From NCBI GenBank assembly GCA_914767715.1, contig OU612071.1, positions 21,139,681 to 21,203,680 on the forward strand: a DNA stretch of 64,000 bases, in the 5' to 3' direction. The stretch comes from Membranipora membranacea (Eukaryota > Bryozoa > Gymnolaemata > Cheilostomatida > Membraniporidae). The notes beneath the pieces are model-generated. The model worked only from the letters and a program-made list of their open reading frames with translations, ran no database searches and was not told the origin of the DNA. Positions 23,825-35,435 of the stretch are shown one piece after another. Numbering within the stretch: the first letter of the stretch is position 1; every line of letters begins with the position of its first letter. The position numbers and the translations under genes are program-made.

Positions 23825-25765
23825 TAAGACTCTGGGGAATAAGAATATCTTGGTAGTAAAAAAATTAAGTTGGGGCGCACCCGGATCAGAGGGTTGAAGA
23901 GGGGATAACTACAAATTTGTCAAAAATACGCCTATTCACATTAAACATCACACAAAGTTTTCCTGTAACAATAAATGTAATCTAAACAATTAGTATAGGT
24001 CAAAACATAGTAGATGACATAAAAATAGTTGAAAAAACTTTCTCTGATTTTTATGCTGCCGGATATTCCAAGGGCACCAACAAATTAGTATGATTTGGTT
24101 TTGCTGTAGACCGCTACTTTTTTCTGTGTGTCAGATCCACTCAAAAATAACACAGAGCCTAGATAGACATGCCTGCATGGCTTCCTTAAATTTCTAAAAC
24201 CGCAACTTAAATATTTTCAAAGCTATTGTCGTATTAAATCCGAAGTATTCACTCGAAGTTGTCCCGACAGCGAAATTCAAATGGTTTTCACCCGCCAATC
24301 TCTGAATATAAGTAATTTTCCATCAAATAAATAACTTACTGCTACCCTACTCAACATGATTGAGTACAATTTTTATCTGGTAAACTCTCAATAATGTATT
24401 ATTATGATCCTTCACAAGTTTCTGAATAGTTTGATTGATTGATGAGTACTTTATTATCGATCAAAATACAATTGCAACGAATGGCAATGTATATAGTGGA
24501 TCTGATTTGACATAAATTGATAAAAAGACTTCAGTACGTTGGTTAGAACAAAAAAAAATTGAAATAAAACAGGATTTGGTCACATCATCGGTTACAGAGT
24601 CTATATATAACTGCCATATTTAATGAAAAGGCATTTAGCTGCAGTGGCAGTAGTGTGCTTTATGATTTTTGATTTATTGCTCACTAGTCTCTTAGGTCTG
24701 CAGTTCTGGCTTTCTTCGCTGCGAGTGCTGTAGACATGCCAAACCCCAATGAGGTGAATCAAAAATTGTTCCAGGAAATAAACTCTCACTCACTTCAATC
24801 CTGTGGCGAAGGGCTTGATTTATCCTCGTACATCGTTTCAGTCCACAGGCACCTTTAGGAAGGGATTTGTCCTTTTCATTGGTACCTTAGTTGATGATTG
24901 GCAGGATTTTTTGCAGATGAATATTACTATCCCTCCTTCCGATTTAATAGTATCACGTAGGTCCTAAAAGTACTTGACATTATAAGGGCTCAAGATGGTG
25001 AAACAACATTGGAACATGGTTGACACATGTAAAAAAAAGAAGCAAACATTTGTATTTCATGTGTGGACGTACAAGGCAAACCTACACGATGAATAGGAGC
25101 AAATCGTGTTTGGAGCAGTACAGCTGCTGAGAGATGACCAGATTAGTTTTCGTCTGGTGATGAAGTTTATTGAATATTCTTGAAAGTCAAAATGCATGAG
25201 GATCCAACCGGCCGCCTTGCTACCATAAGAAATGCTACAAATCTTACACAAGCAAACAACCCATATCCAGGTTTACTCTCATAGAAATCTCCTACATAGA
25301 AAATGGTATGAATGACCCGCAAGAGATGTGCCTTCGGTTGTCAGCCTCAAATTGACGGGTTCTGAGAGCCTAAAGTGTATATTCTTCATAGGCAACAACA
25401 TGAATGTGAGTTGATCAATTTTTCAAGCGCCTAAGGGTGTGACTGAGATTCAGCAGAGAAACCAGAAATATCGTTATTTACATGCACAGCCTGATCAGCT
25501 TCTTCTAGCTATTTAAGCACAATACAACACCAAAGATACACAATCAGTATGATATAATGAAAAGACTCGAGAAAGTAGACACAGATCAAGACAAGAAAGA
25601 CCATGCAATTACCAAATTGATCCAAGTTCAAGCGACTGGTCACTGGGACTGATTCACTATTCTTTCAAAATCATCCATTTTCACTTCTACCAAAGTTGTC
25701 CTTGACCTTATCCTTTATACAACCTTGGGCATCTAGTGTAAATTCGCTTTTAAAGATAATTGTGA
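23825..25765. other. No gene recognised
   Basis: AT-rich spacer between the two head-plus-array repeats. Apart from the LINE-like 3' tail at 24432-24600 I see no supported feature. Confidence 0.5.
24432..24600 (-). repeat. Probable LINE/SINE 3' end on the minus strand
   Basis: Read on the minus strand it gives GATCGATAATAAAGTACTCA followed by TCAATCAATCAA. An AATAAA-type signal directly before a short (TCAA)n run is a common 3' end of LINE copies in marine invertebrates. No coding remnant is recognisable upstream. Confidence 0.45.
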
Positions 25766-25767
25766 AG

Positions 25768-25914
25768 ATTTTCGTGTAACACAAAAACTTATTAAGTAAG
25801 GTTATCTGCCCCTGATTTCAATCATGAAACTTACTAAGCAAGGTTATCTGCTCCTGATTATAATCATCAAACATACTAAGCAAGGATTGAACAGTTCAAT
25901 TATGCTCCACAGTC
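25768..25914 (+). repeat. Composite repeat copy 2: head region
   Basis: Matches 23425-23600 from TTTCGTGTAACACAAAAACT through CAAGGATTGAACAGTTCAAT. It contains the same ~43 bp subrepeats (ACTTACTAAGCAAGGTTATC) but fewer of them than copy 1. Confidence 0.85.
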
Positions 25915-26765
25915 TTCTCATCACACTCTTCTGTACACATGTACACACGTACACAGGTAATCGGGTTTGTATCCAAGAGAGGTAACTCCTGCATATTTAA
26001 CTGCATTAATATTATATATTCAGCACTAGACACTCATCTCATTATGGTCCTCTGGACACATGTACACACGTACACGTGTGCTCAGGTTTTAATCCAAGAG
26101 AGTGTAACTCCTGCATATTTATTTGAATTAATATTATATATTCAGCACTAGACACTCATCTCGTTACGGTCCTCTGTACACATGTACACACGTACACAGG
26201 TACTCAGGTTTGAATCCAAGAGAGGTAACTCCCGCATATTTAACTGCATTAATATTATATATTCAGTACTAGACACTCATCTTATTATGGTCCTCTGTAC
26301 ACATGTACACACGTACACAGGTTTGAATTCAAGAGAGGTAACTCCTGCACATTTAACTGAATCAATATGATATATTCAGTACTAGACACTCATCTCATGA
26401 CGGTCCTCTGTACACATGTGCACACGTACACAGGTTTGAATTCAAGAGAGGGTAACTCCTGCATATTGAAATGAATTAATATTATATATTCAGTACTAGA
26501 CACTCATCTCATGACGGTCCTCTGTACACATGTACACACGTACACAGGTACTCAGGTTTGAATTCAAGAGAGGGTAACTCCTGCATATTGAATTGAATTA
26601 ATATTATATATTCAACACTAGACACTCAACTTATTACGGTCCTCCGCACACATGTACACACGTACACAGGTACTAAGGTTTGAATTCAAGAGAGCATAAC
26701 TCCTGCTTATTTACTTGAATTATTATTATATAGACCAATACTAGACAATCATCTTATAGTGGCCA
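25915..26765 (+). repeat. Composite repeat copy 2: ~8 tandem units of ~120 bp
   Basis: Unit landmarks CTAGACACTCATCT appear near 26027, 26149, 26271, 26383, 26501, 26625 and (diverged) 26743, giving a period of about 112-124 bp. Each unit has a long alternating purine-pyrimidine core (GTACACATGTACACACGTAC), then GGTTTGAATCCAAGAGAG, TAACTCCTGCATATT and an ATTAATATTATATATTCA spacer. Some units lack the CAGGTACT segment, which explains the shorter period. The last unit is clearly eroded. Short open frames in it are repeat artefacts. Confidence 0.9.
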
Positions 26766-26769
26766 TCTG

Positions 26770-27085
26770 CATACAGGCACTAAGGCTTGAGAAAAATTAT
26801 AGCTTAGAGAGCAAAGTGAGCAGCCTTTATGATATTATTTATTCATTTGAATATAAAACTATATGAACAATATTAGAGGTTGTTGAAGCATTAGATTTAT
26901 TGCATGAGCCAACCATCAAGAATATGTGATAAATAACATAGGAAAGTTACGGTTAAGCAAGTAAAAACATTATATAAACAAAAGTTAATTCTAACCTTCT
27001 GACTTTTATGCAGGAATGATTCCTCTTATAGGGCAAAAGTTAAACAACATTAATCAACAAAAGGATTGCTCAACAACGTGTTTTG
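26770..27085. other. No gene; probable 3' flank of the minus-strand gene
   Basis: Lies just downstream of the stop of the 27.1-32.9 kb gene. AT-rich, with no clear polyadenylation context I would defend. Confidence 0.4.
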
Positions 27086-27088
27086 GCC

Positions 27089-27484
27089 TCAAGTCTTGCA
27101 TGAGCTGTGCACCTCAGATGCATTTGGCGCATCCATTGGAAACGCAGCCAGATATGCTTCAGAAAATATTTTATTTGCTTTTTCTGACAGCTTATCACAT
27201 GGCTTCTGTAGTTGGCTGAGGTATTCCTCAGCCGTCAGACCTGTTAACTCCAACATATAGTCACTCAGTTTTGGGGCTTTTAAAAACCCTTTAGAGAACA
27301 TTTTGCCGTATCCGGCGTCAGCCAACTTGGTCATCTCCCCATCTACTATCGATGAGTCTGGCCTGTTGCATATATTGTAGGATAACCGAATAAGCCGTGT
27401 GATGGCAACCCTCCCATCACACATCATGATGTTCTTCACCAGCTTGTCCTTCGCCGAGGTTGCCGGCCGATGGTCCCTGACAGT
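27089..27484 (-). CDS. Probable terminal exon of the DUF3987-like gene
   Basis: About 131 open codons following an acceptor-like TTCTTTATTGAAG at 27485-27497. The sequence is charged and helical in character: 'SAKDKLVKNIMMCDGRVAIT' then 'LADAGYGKMFSKGFLK' and 'LTAEEYLSQLQ'. The K-D-K-L and D-G-Y-G-type blocks suit a C-terminal helix-turn-helix module as in replication-type ATPases, but I infer this from position and strand. It ends with TGA-side codons 'SEVHSSCKT'. It could be a separate gene. Confidence 0.4.
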   Translation of the reverse strand, partial: TVRDHRPATSAKDKLVKNIMMCDGRVAITRLIRLSYNICNRPDSSIVDGEMTKLADAGYGKMFSKGFLKAPKLSDYMLELTGLTAEEYLSQLQKPCDKLSEKANKIFSEAYLAAFPMDAPNASEVHSSCKT

Positions 27485-30400
27485 CTTCAATAAAGAATAT
27501 TGGGGTCACAAAATTTATTGCATGATCTATTTAAGAATGTAGATGCTGTGTAACTGCTTGTCTATTAGGAAGTTAATAATAATAGCTTGAATACTAGATC
27601 ATGTTGTTAGCTATTGAGGCCTATGCTCTCAGATATTTTGTTTCACAAGAACGTTTCAATTTAAGGGGCGTGTAAACACCTGGAACAATTTTCCAAAATA
27701 CTTATGATGTAGAAAGAAAATGCAATGTTCTAGGGGTAATCTGGGCTCAGGAATCCATTTCTGCAATCAGAATTAATCTAACTGTTATAGAAATTTTGTT
27801 TTTGGATGTTATGTGGTAGGTATAGGCCTCCCCTAGTGTGCATGCTGACAAAAATTATGATGTAGTGAACAACTGAAACATAGATTTTCTGAGCCTCCAT
27901 GCATCATTCGGTGAAGTGTTGGAGGCATCTTTGTGATAAAAAGTTGTAGATGGAGTACCCCATTGTTCATAAATAGTAGTCCGATTTTGGAAATGGAGGT
28001 GTCATTGCATCAATATTGGTTTGGAAATGGGACCAGTTATTGGGAAACTAAAACCATCAAAATACTCGGTGTAGAGTGAATGCTGTGTATTCCAAATTTC
28101 AAGAAGATTCATCGTATAGTACTCTCGTTACAGAAAAACTAAGATGGTGAAAACGGTGAAAATTGCCATATTGAGATATCGCCAGTTGAAAATTGAAAAC
28201 GTAATATCTGTACCGAAGCGATTAAAATAAGGCCCTTTTTACGACTTGAAGGGTTTATATAATATTCTGTATGTTTCTACACTATGTGAAAGTTATTTCT
28301 GAGTCTCTCTGTGACTTTAGCTTCACACTACTCTTCTAGCATCTTTCCTCGGTCTCTCGCATAATCTGAAACACATGAGGAAAATTTCGGTCACATTTCG
28401 CAAGTTCGAACACTTTGGGTTTTCAGAATTTCTCTCATTTCTGTTTCGATCTTGATGCCATTGCTATGGCACCTCCGAAGTACATGGTATTATTTCAATG
28501 TTAGTTAGGTACATACTGACATTTGGTTTCTGTTATTGATGAATGAAGAAACTTACCAGTGACCACCAGGATTGTAGTCTTTAGTAGCCTACTTCTTGCC
28601 CTTCTTCTCATATCTTTGCTGACGAAGGCAGAGACGATTGGGATGGTGTGGTACACTGATTTAGTGGGCTAGCAGCCGGTTGTTGGGACTGTGAGTGAGG
28701 AGGCTCAACAGATTGGGCATCATCTGATAACAACAATGACAATGAGTGTGGCTGCTCCATCAGAGCTGCAGTTGTTGAGCAGCTTGGTGAGCTCTCAGGC
28801 TGAGTTGCAAGTGGAGTGCAACTACTAGACTTGGTTTTTTTGAAGTTCTGTACTCTGTTCTTAACTCTCTTCTTGCTGCCATAAGCTTGCACAGTGTGCT
28901 GTTTTCTTTTGACCATCTTTCACTCCTTGCTTTTGCTACTACATGTACTACTATAATGTTCTCTCATCATGTGCATTGTTCTTTATTATAGTAGACCAAT
29001 CAGCAATGATAGAAAAATTTGATTGGCTTACTGAAGGAAAACTTCTCAACAGATTGTTTACATAGCCTCTGATCTGAAGAGAGCACATGTGCAGTTTTCT
29101 TTTGATATGTGGAAAGTTTGTGTAGAGGCCATTAGAAAAGGTGTGTTGACCTGGGTGGATTATGGTCTGTTAGCACCATTTGCAGGAATATTTAGGGCAC
29201 ACCCTGGTGTGAGAGGGTTATGTAAACATGTTTTGTGGACAGAGCATTATATTTTACACCTTCACCCATGTCATTAATGAATTCTACACACTTCAAAGTA
29301 TATAAAGCTGTAAAAACCTGGAAATCATTTAAATTCTCTAATTTTTCATAATTTTGGTGTTTACATGCCCCTTAAGAGGCAGCTTTGTTACAGTGTACAT
29401 TGTGCCATGTCATTGAAAGTATGCTGTCAATGGTACAAGGGATATCATCGGATAAATCTTATGGCGACTCATCATACTTGATTTGAAGCAGGGTAACGAC
29501 AATGAAATGTCTTATGGGTAGATAACTCCGAGAAACAACAACAACTCACCTGGAATAGTATGTGCCGCTGGCTTGCAAAGTATTAAGATAATTTAGCAGC
29601 CCTGTTGAAAGTTTCAGCTTGGATTTCTCTTCTGATTTGAGGCACTCCATCTATTTCTGGCACAGAAACTAACAGTCTATAACCTTCCTCCAAAAGATGT
29701 AATGCCGCGCTCAACCTATATAATTATAGGACAAAAATATCATTAAGAAGGAACAGGATGGTATTTATGTGTTTTTTTTACAGTGCTGTGAAAAAATCAT
29801 CACTGCGATATTGTGCACTTTTCCAAAAATGGTCTTTACATGTGAATATCTCGGCAACCAGTTATTCAAATTTGATCCTGTTTTTTTCATTATATACACA
29901 AAAACATAAACTTTCCTAATATTGCTCGAAGCCCCGTAAATTAATTAAGATAAATTAAAAATAAACAGCGAAGATTGGAAATGGACACCATTTTTAAAAC
30001 ACCTAAACAGCTAGGTTAAAAATACCTTCAGAAGTTTGTTTGATATGATCTATCTCATAGTACAATCAAGGGGTCTTTTGATCGGATTATCCGAACCAGA
30101 GATAATCTACTGCCTGTACAGCTATGATGGGAACAATTGGTAAAGACAAATTAAATTTAGCTGTAGAAGACATAGCTGAGTTTTATGATGAAAAAAATAT
30201 ATAGCTGTATCTCTCTTAGAAAAAAAGCTAATCACATATTAATCATCATTAAAGAATCGGTGTGAATGAGGCCTCAGTTCAGTTTGTGTTAACTAAGGGA
30301 TGGTTCGTTTACAATCTTCAATTTAATAAGATTTTGGCTATAGAATTCACTGCATTAGCTTCTTATACCAGCAACGGACATTGACACCGGATGAGTTGAA

Positions 30401-32871
30401 TAGATTTGATGATTGACTTTCTATTCATGCATATGTAAAATTAGGGAATAATATACCTCACTGTCAATAAACACATCGGCTAACTTTTTTATTCGCACAA
30501 AATAATATTGAATGAAATTAGCTGGGTACAATGTAACTGTTGGGTCAGAGGGTGCTTCACTTGATAGTAAAGATTTTAAATTAATTTAACTGTTGCTTGG
30601 TAGATTTTGATGGATTGAAAAGTGTGCCAACATGCACAGGATCACTGTGATGCAACATGTCATCCCAGCTCTTCTACACCCCCCCCCCCCTCCCAGCGCA
30701 ACACCAAAAAATCCAGCCTGACATAGCACTTTATACAAAGTATGCCAAGTCCTTATTACCTTAAAAATCTCAGCTTTGACCATCATTAATTGTCGCTAAT
30801 TGTCAAATGGGTTTTGTTCCATTGTATCTTTATTCTGCATGGTTGTGTATATTCGTTGACAACTTAGCCCATATCAAGACTATCAACTGATATATAAATA
30901 GTTTTTGTCTGCATGATATCTGATGAAAATCCACTCACTTGAGAATGCTCCGTACATATTTAGTTTCTCGGACATCCTCATCGGTTCCTCCACTCCCCTC
31001 GCCCGCTCGTGCAGCATCCATCTTCAGCTGAATACTCGCGTTAAAGTCGGCAGTCCACTCCTCCGACAACCTCTGGTATTCCTCATTGCTCTCTCTGGAC
31101 AGACTAGAAATGAAAATAATAAAATAATGTCAAAGAAATGCCATGGGTATCTAAACCTACTGTAATTTTTTTAGGGATTGATGAATTGCAGTGTTCAATA
31201 TTGGATTGTATGTAAACAATTACCTTGTTTACTACCAGGTAAACACCTTTTTTCAAATGAAAAGTTTATTTTGATATGAAGGCTGAGTAGAGACAGGTGG
31301 TCTTTAACAGCTCAAATGGTCGAATATGTTTGAAGAAACACAATGCGCTCTACACATCAGACAGTATTAGTATGATAGCATTGCTGTTGAAAATGAAATA
31401 CGGGAACATTTTTGACCTGGTTTAGTATTCAGTTAGAGGACCAAGTTCCAAAGAGCCACTCTTAACTGCAATATTCAAAATCCTAAGAACTTACCTCAAC
31501 GTAATGCCAGTGCTGCATCTGTCGTGGATGATGGAGTAGATGGGGGAAATGTCTCTCATGTTTTCAGGAAAGTTCTCTTCAAGGTTTGTATGCGCCTTCT
31601 CCATGACATTGCTGGCAATTCTAGTGCTGTTTGGGCAGCAAATAAGAAACCTCTCCATAAAGCCATCATTTCGCTGCTTTATATCGTAGAAGTTGGTGAG
31701 AAAAGGTTCCGGCTGATGATACCCAATGATACAGGTTGAAGTGGCTGGTATCTCTGACTGTATCATTTTGCCATCTGAGGTTGACGTTAGCAGCGTTTGT
31801 TCCCTTCCATCGTATAACTCGCAGAAGAACGTCCTCTCGGATAAACCTTGCTTTTCCATTCTGAAAAGAATAAGAGGGGATGTGTGTGTGTAGGGTCGTT
31901 CTTAAGGTGGGGGGGGGGGATACACTCAAGAGGGCTTTTAAGTCTCATCAACTTAATTGATGCTTTTTGTAAACTGAACAATAGCATCTGATTCTTTGTG
32001 ATAACAACCTCCTACTGTATTGCAAACAAGAATGAACCCTATCCTAAAACTTTCAAGTACATCGACAAGACAAGGGAGGCGATTACATATACAATGTGCA
32101 TAAATCAATGGATGTGCCAACACATTCTCATGCTACATTCCCTTCAGCATTGGGATGAATTATTTTTACTGCTCCTTGCTGATATCTCAGACCTGCTAGA
32201 TTCTGTTTGGCGATTTAAAATCTTACCTGACTACGTATGCGAAGAAGGTGTCCATCTCTTCATAGGCCATTAAACAGTGACCGTTGGACCGCTGTATATG
32301 AGACAATAATCCGTTCCTGCTCCAGTTAGAGTCCACCAATATCTCTTTCGTTCCGTCCACCTTCTTTATAACTTGTTGTGCCAGATCAAACGCACCAGAT
32401 TTATCTGCAAAATTAAGTTGAACATAAATATGGAATAATGAATAAGGTTCTCGATATAGGTTGTACTCAAACCATATCTGTCCAATATTTTAAGTTATAA
32501 ATCATACAGTCTGGGTTCCTGGCTTTCATTATTGATGAGTAGGCATATCCAGTGGTAGCAATTAATTTAGAATTTTATTTAATAACCCAACTTTCTATAC
32601 TTGGTTTTATCAATAATAACAAGGTCCCCTCACTCCTATTCTACAGCTGATCAGACAGTCATGACAGTAAATATAAACCAAATCCTATGTACTTACTGGC
32701 ACCACTTTCTCCAAGGATGCACATATAGAGGTTGAACCGTTCCTCATGGTAACCTTTGGCCAACTCAAGTTTCCCTTCAGATCCACATATTGCTGCCAAT
32801 GTGGGGAGTACGGATAACAAAACAAATTCAGGTCTCACTCTTTTAGCATGGGATACAAGTTCTAGCCATTC
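27089..32871 (-). CDS. Multi-exon gene with DUF3987-like ATPase region (partial)
   Basis: Four consecutive minus-strand exons have clean GT/AG borders and matching phase: 32697-32871, 32227-32404, 31495-31860 and 30939-31103. Exon 1 carries 'EWLELVSHAKRVRPEF' and ends GESGA; the next codon is split, so that G-x-x-G-x-x-K-S, a P-loop, is assembled across the intron. Exon 2 holds 'HCLMAYEEMDTFFAYV', a possible Walker B region (YEEMD). Exon 3 has TSTCIIGYHQPEPFL and 'RNDGFMERFLICCPN', matching the Q-P..L and R-(N/x)-D-G-F-x-x-R-F-L pattern of DUF3987 proteins, a family known from phage and plasmid primase/helicase-like proteins. Exon 4 starts LSRESNEEYQRLSEEW. Likely later parts (29.55-29.7 kb and 27.09-27.48 kb) are listed separately. 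No first exon or promoter was found to the right of 32871. Role unknown; a mobile-element or virus-derived replication ATPase is my guess. Confidence 0.65.
28608..28916 (-). CDS. Open frame, basic N-terminus with Ser/Gln-rich tail, 102 codons
   Basis: Starts MVKRKQHTVQAYGSKKRVKN, a strongly basic, nuclear-localisation-like stretch, then becomes Ser/Pro/Gln-rich ('PPHSQSQQPAASPLNQ'). It lies between the putative 5th and terminal exons of the DUF3987-like gene on the same strand, so it could be an internal exon, the start of a nested gene, or a transposon ORF1. No domain is recognisable. Confidence 0.35.
   Translation of the reverse strand: MVKRKQHTVQAYGSKKRVKNRVQNFKKTKSSSCTPLATQPESSPSCSTTAALMEQPHSLSLLLSDDAQSVEPPHSQSQQPAASPLNQCTTPSQSSLPSSAKI
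29550..29690 (-). CDS. Exon-like piece with one in-frame stop
   Basis: Ends at a consensus donor (CCAG|GTGAGTTG). The frame VPEIDGVPQIRREIQAETFN continues 'RAAKLS', meets a TAA, then continues YFASQRHILFQ to the donor. The 'I..E....A..L..YF..Q' spacing fits the end of a DUF3987 domain. Its phase does not join exon 30939-31103 directly, so an exon between them is missing or lost. The stop suggests decay, or that this exon is not used. Confidence 0.4.
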
Positions 32872-33169
32872 CTATAAAATAAACAAGCCTCAGTTCAAAT
32901 CAATATATTGTTCCTTCCCCATAATCATTTCTATTGTGATTTTAAGATAATAAATGTCAATTTTCATTCATAATGTTACTGCAATGGCATAAAAATGTGG
33001 TTGTATAAGGTGTATTGGGATGTTTTCTTGAGCTGCAAATTTAATTAGCTTATTCATGAATTATCGAATTATTATTATCTCCTGTGTTGTTATGCAGCAA
33101 CCGCAGGTGTAAATTGTCAGGTGTCTTATCAGTATCAATTAAAACTTTGACAAATTGTTTAAATTTGTG

Positions 33170-33330
33170 GCATCAGGTTAGGTCAGGTCAGGTCGCCATC
33201 AAAACCATGAGGCCAAATTTGTGGCATCAGGTCAGACTGGACATCAGGTCAGACTGGACATCAGGTCAGACTGGGCATCAGGTCAGACTGGACATCAGGT
33301 CAGACTGGACATCAGGTCAGGTCAGGTGAG
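33170..33330 (+). repeat. 17 bp minisatellite, about 6-7 units
   Basis: CATCAGGTCAGACTGGA is repeated with little variation at 33239-33312. It is flanked on both sides by a shorter AGGTCAGGTCAGGT motif and by duplicated TTTGTGGCATCAGGT and AAAACCATGAGGCCAAATTTGT blocks (33201 and 33344). The short plus-strand open frame across it is repeat-derived. Confidence 0.9.
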
Positions 33331-33334
33331 AATT

Positions 33335-34920
33335 GTCGCCAGCAAAACCATGAGGCCAAATTTGTTGTGACCTCACTCAGATTGCTGCAGAATTCATATT
33401 ATCATTACTTTAGTCATATTGTCATTATCTAGAGAAGAAAGTCAAAGCAGGACGCATTTTCTCTCTCGTTATTTTACTCTCTGCACATTCAATCAGAAAA
33501 ATGAAGCCAGAGTTTTATTAACAAAGTTTATCGGTTATCAATTCTTTGATTGCTGTATTTACCTATGTTTCAGGGTACAATAAATAAAATGATTCGTTGC
33601 CAAACTTCTAGATCCGATACAATACCTTAGTGGCTTACGTTATGTAACTTGCACCATATAATATTCTATTTTTGGTGGAGATGATTACACCAATGGTTGT
33701 CCATTATTTCCTGAGAAAAGGAAACCTATGAATTTGAATTTAGGGTAAATGTAAAATATAGGTAGGCAGTATAGTACTGCACCAAAATGTACTGCCTAGA
33801 TATGTACTCTAATTTTCTTGTCCAAAATTTCCCATGGTAGGAAATGAATAATCTTGCAATGGTGGTAGCTGCTGTTTTTTTTGAAAAAATTTAACATCGA
33901 GTGTGTACGTTTTAAAGTAAAAAAATTGTTTCTATAGCAATGTTAATTCATATTTGATGGTTCATTTGCAGGTATATGATTTGCATAAGCGTTCGTATAG
34001 ATGGGAATTGCAATTAAGACGGCAACTGGATATCATTTGTTGGAGACTATCAAATCTTAGTAAGTTGCTACACGCTATTGGGTTCACTCCTAACTAGAAT
34101 AATATACTTACCTGCTGCTGACTTATCAATTAAGCTTTAAATATTTTTGGCATTGTTATGAAAATAACCAGGGAGGGGGGGATGGGTAAGACAATACTAC
34201 TAAGAAATTTCCGGAAGTATATTTATGCAAGCATTTGATGTGGCTATATAGAGGTATTTAATTAAAAATTATCTGGGTTTATTGGATCATAAAAAAATGC
34301 ATTGCAGTATTTTTGTATTTTACGCTGAACTCTGCTGGTTTTCATCTTCGATTAGAATCATGGTAGGTATATCAGTGCCAGTTATGAGCTATGGCAGATG
34401 ACCAGCACATTACTCCTCCCCCTTGTCAATGGAAAATGGCAGCGGCTATACCGATCATTGAAGTGACTCACTAGTCAAGGCCATGATGTTTACACAGTGC
34501 ATGAAAATCAAGTCAGGACTACTGTTGCTGTTGTTATGGCCTTCATGATATCGGTATAACAGTAGATTTGTATGATGCATTCCATCTCACTTTCCACAGG
34601 GAAAATAAAAGCTGTGTGCTGGACGACATAGTTGCAATGCTTGATGCCCGTAATGGTTTGCACTTCAAGAAAACCATAAAACATTGCAATTTCATACAAG
34701 TGAAAATTTGACAACAACTTTATGTACCTCAGGAAGGGTACTATGTACAATTAATTTAGTATACTGATCTAGGCTTCCAAATAAAATCAGCATCAATGTA
34801 TAGTATGAATCATTTTTACAATTGTTAACCTCTGACCCCTCAATCATTTTAATCCTTTATATGCATGCTATGTAGTATTCAATAGAACATGAATCAGTTA
34901 GTGTTTACCCGGCAGCTCCA
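33335..34920. other. No gene recognised
   Basis: AT-rich. The minus-strand open frame at 34508-34750 has no family resemblance that I can see. Confidence 0.5.
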
Positions 34921-34925
34921 CCATA

Positions 34926-35435
34926 TATGATATTGTTGTTCATTATGAATGTTGAATGAGGGCTGATGCAGTACGTGTTTGATTGATATAGATAGAATTA
35001 TCTTCACTTGGGGTTGTAGCTTATAGTGAGAGGTTTAAATAAACGTGCTGACTTGTATAGGATTTTTGTCAGGATCTTTGTGTTGACTTGTCAGGTCGTT
35101 CCCTTATACATCATCTCCAGAAATAAAACAAGAGATAACACGGCTGGTCAAAGAACTGCTAGACCTATGTATCATTTATGAAAATGATGACTGCCAATGG
35201 TGCAGCCCGATAGTGTCCGAAAGCGAATGGCAGTAGATTACCGCAAAATTAATGCAGTCACAAAAGCAATGATTTGACCATTACCAAACTTCACAGAGGT
35301 TGTTGAAACCTTAGGCCATGCTAAAGCGAAGGTATTTATTAGTGTGTTAGACCTCAAAGGTGCTTTCTATCAGGTCCCACTAGACCCTGAAACCAAAGAA
35401 ATATCTAGTTTTATTACTCATGACTGAGTATACAC
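34926..35435 (+). repeat. Left arm of inverted duplication of a gypsy LTR-RT segment
   Basis: Reverse-complement match to 36794-37293, about 95% by eye, over ~500 bp. It begins at TATGATATTGTTGTTCATTA and ends at ACTCATGAC.GAGTATACA. The outer ~190 bp is non-coding and includes an AATAAA (near 35039) and looks like the end of an LTR. The inner part codes the reverse-transcriptase N-terminal region (plus strand), with stops. It abuts the integrase-side sequence of the minus-strand element at about 35436. Confidence 0.9.

Noticed and set aside
25939-26370. Open frames with 'MYTRTQV..F.SK', and a B-box-like GGTTTGAATCC in the tandem units suggesting a tRNA-derived SINE
   Set aside because: No A-box at the right distance, no tRNA-like fold and no poly(A)-type tail. 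The frames come from the tandem units.
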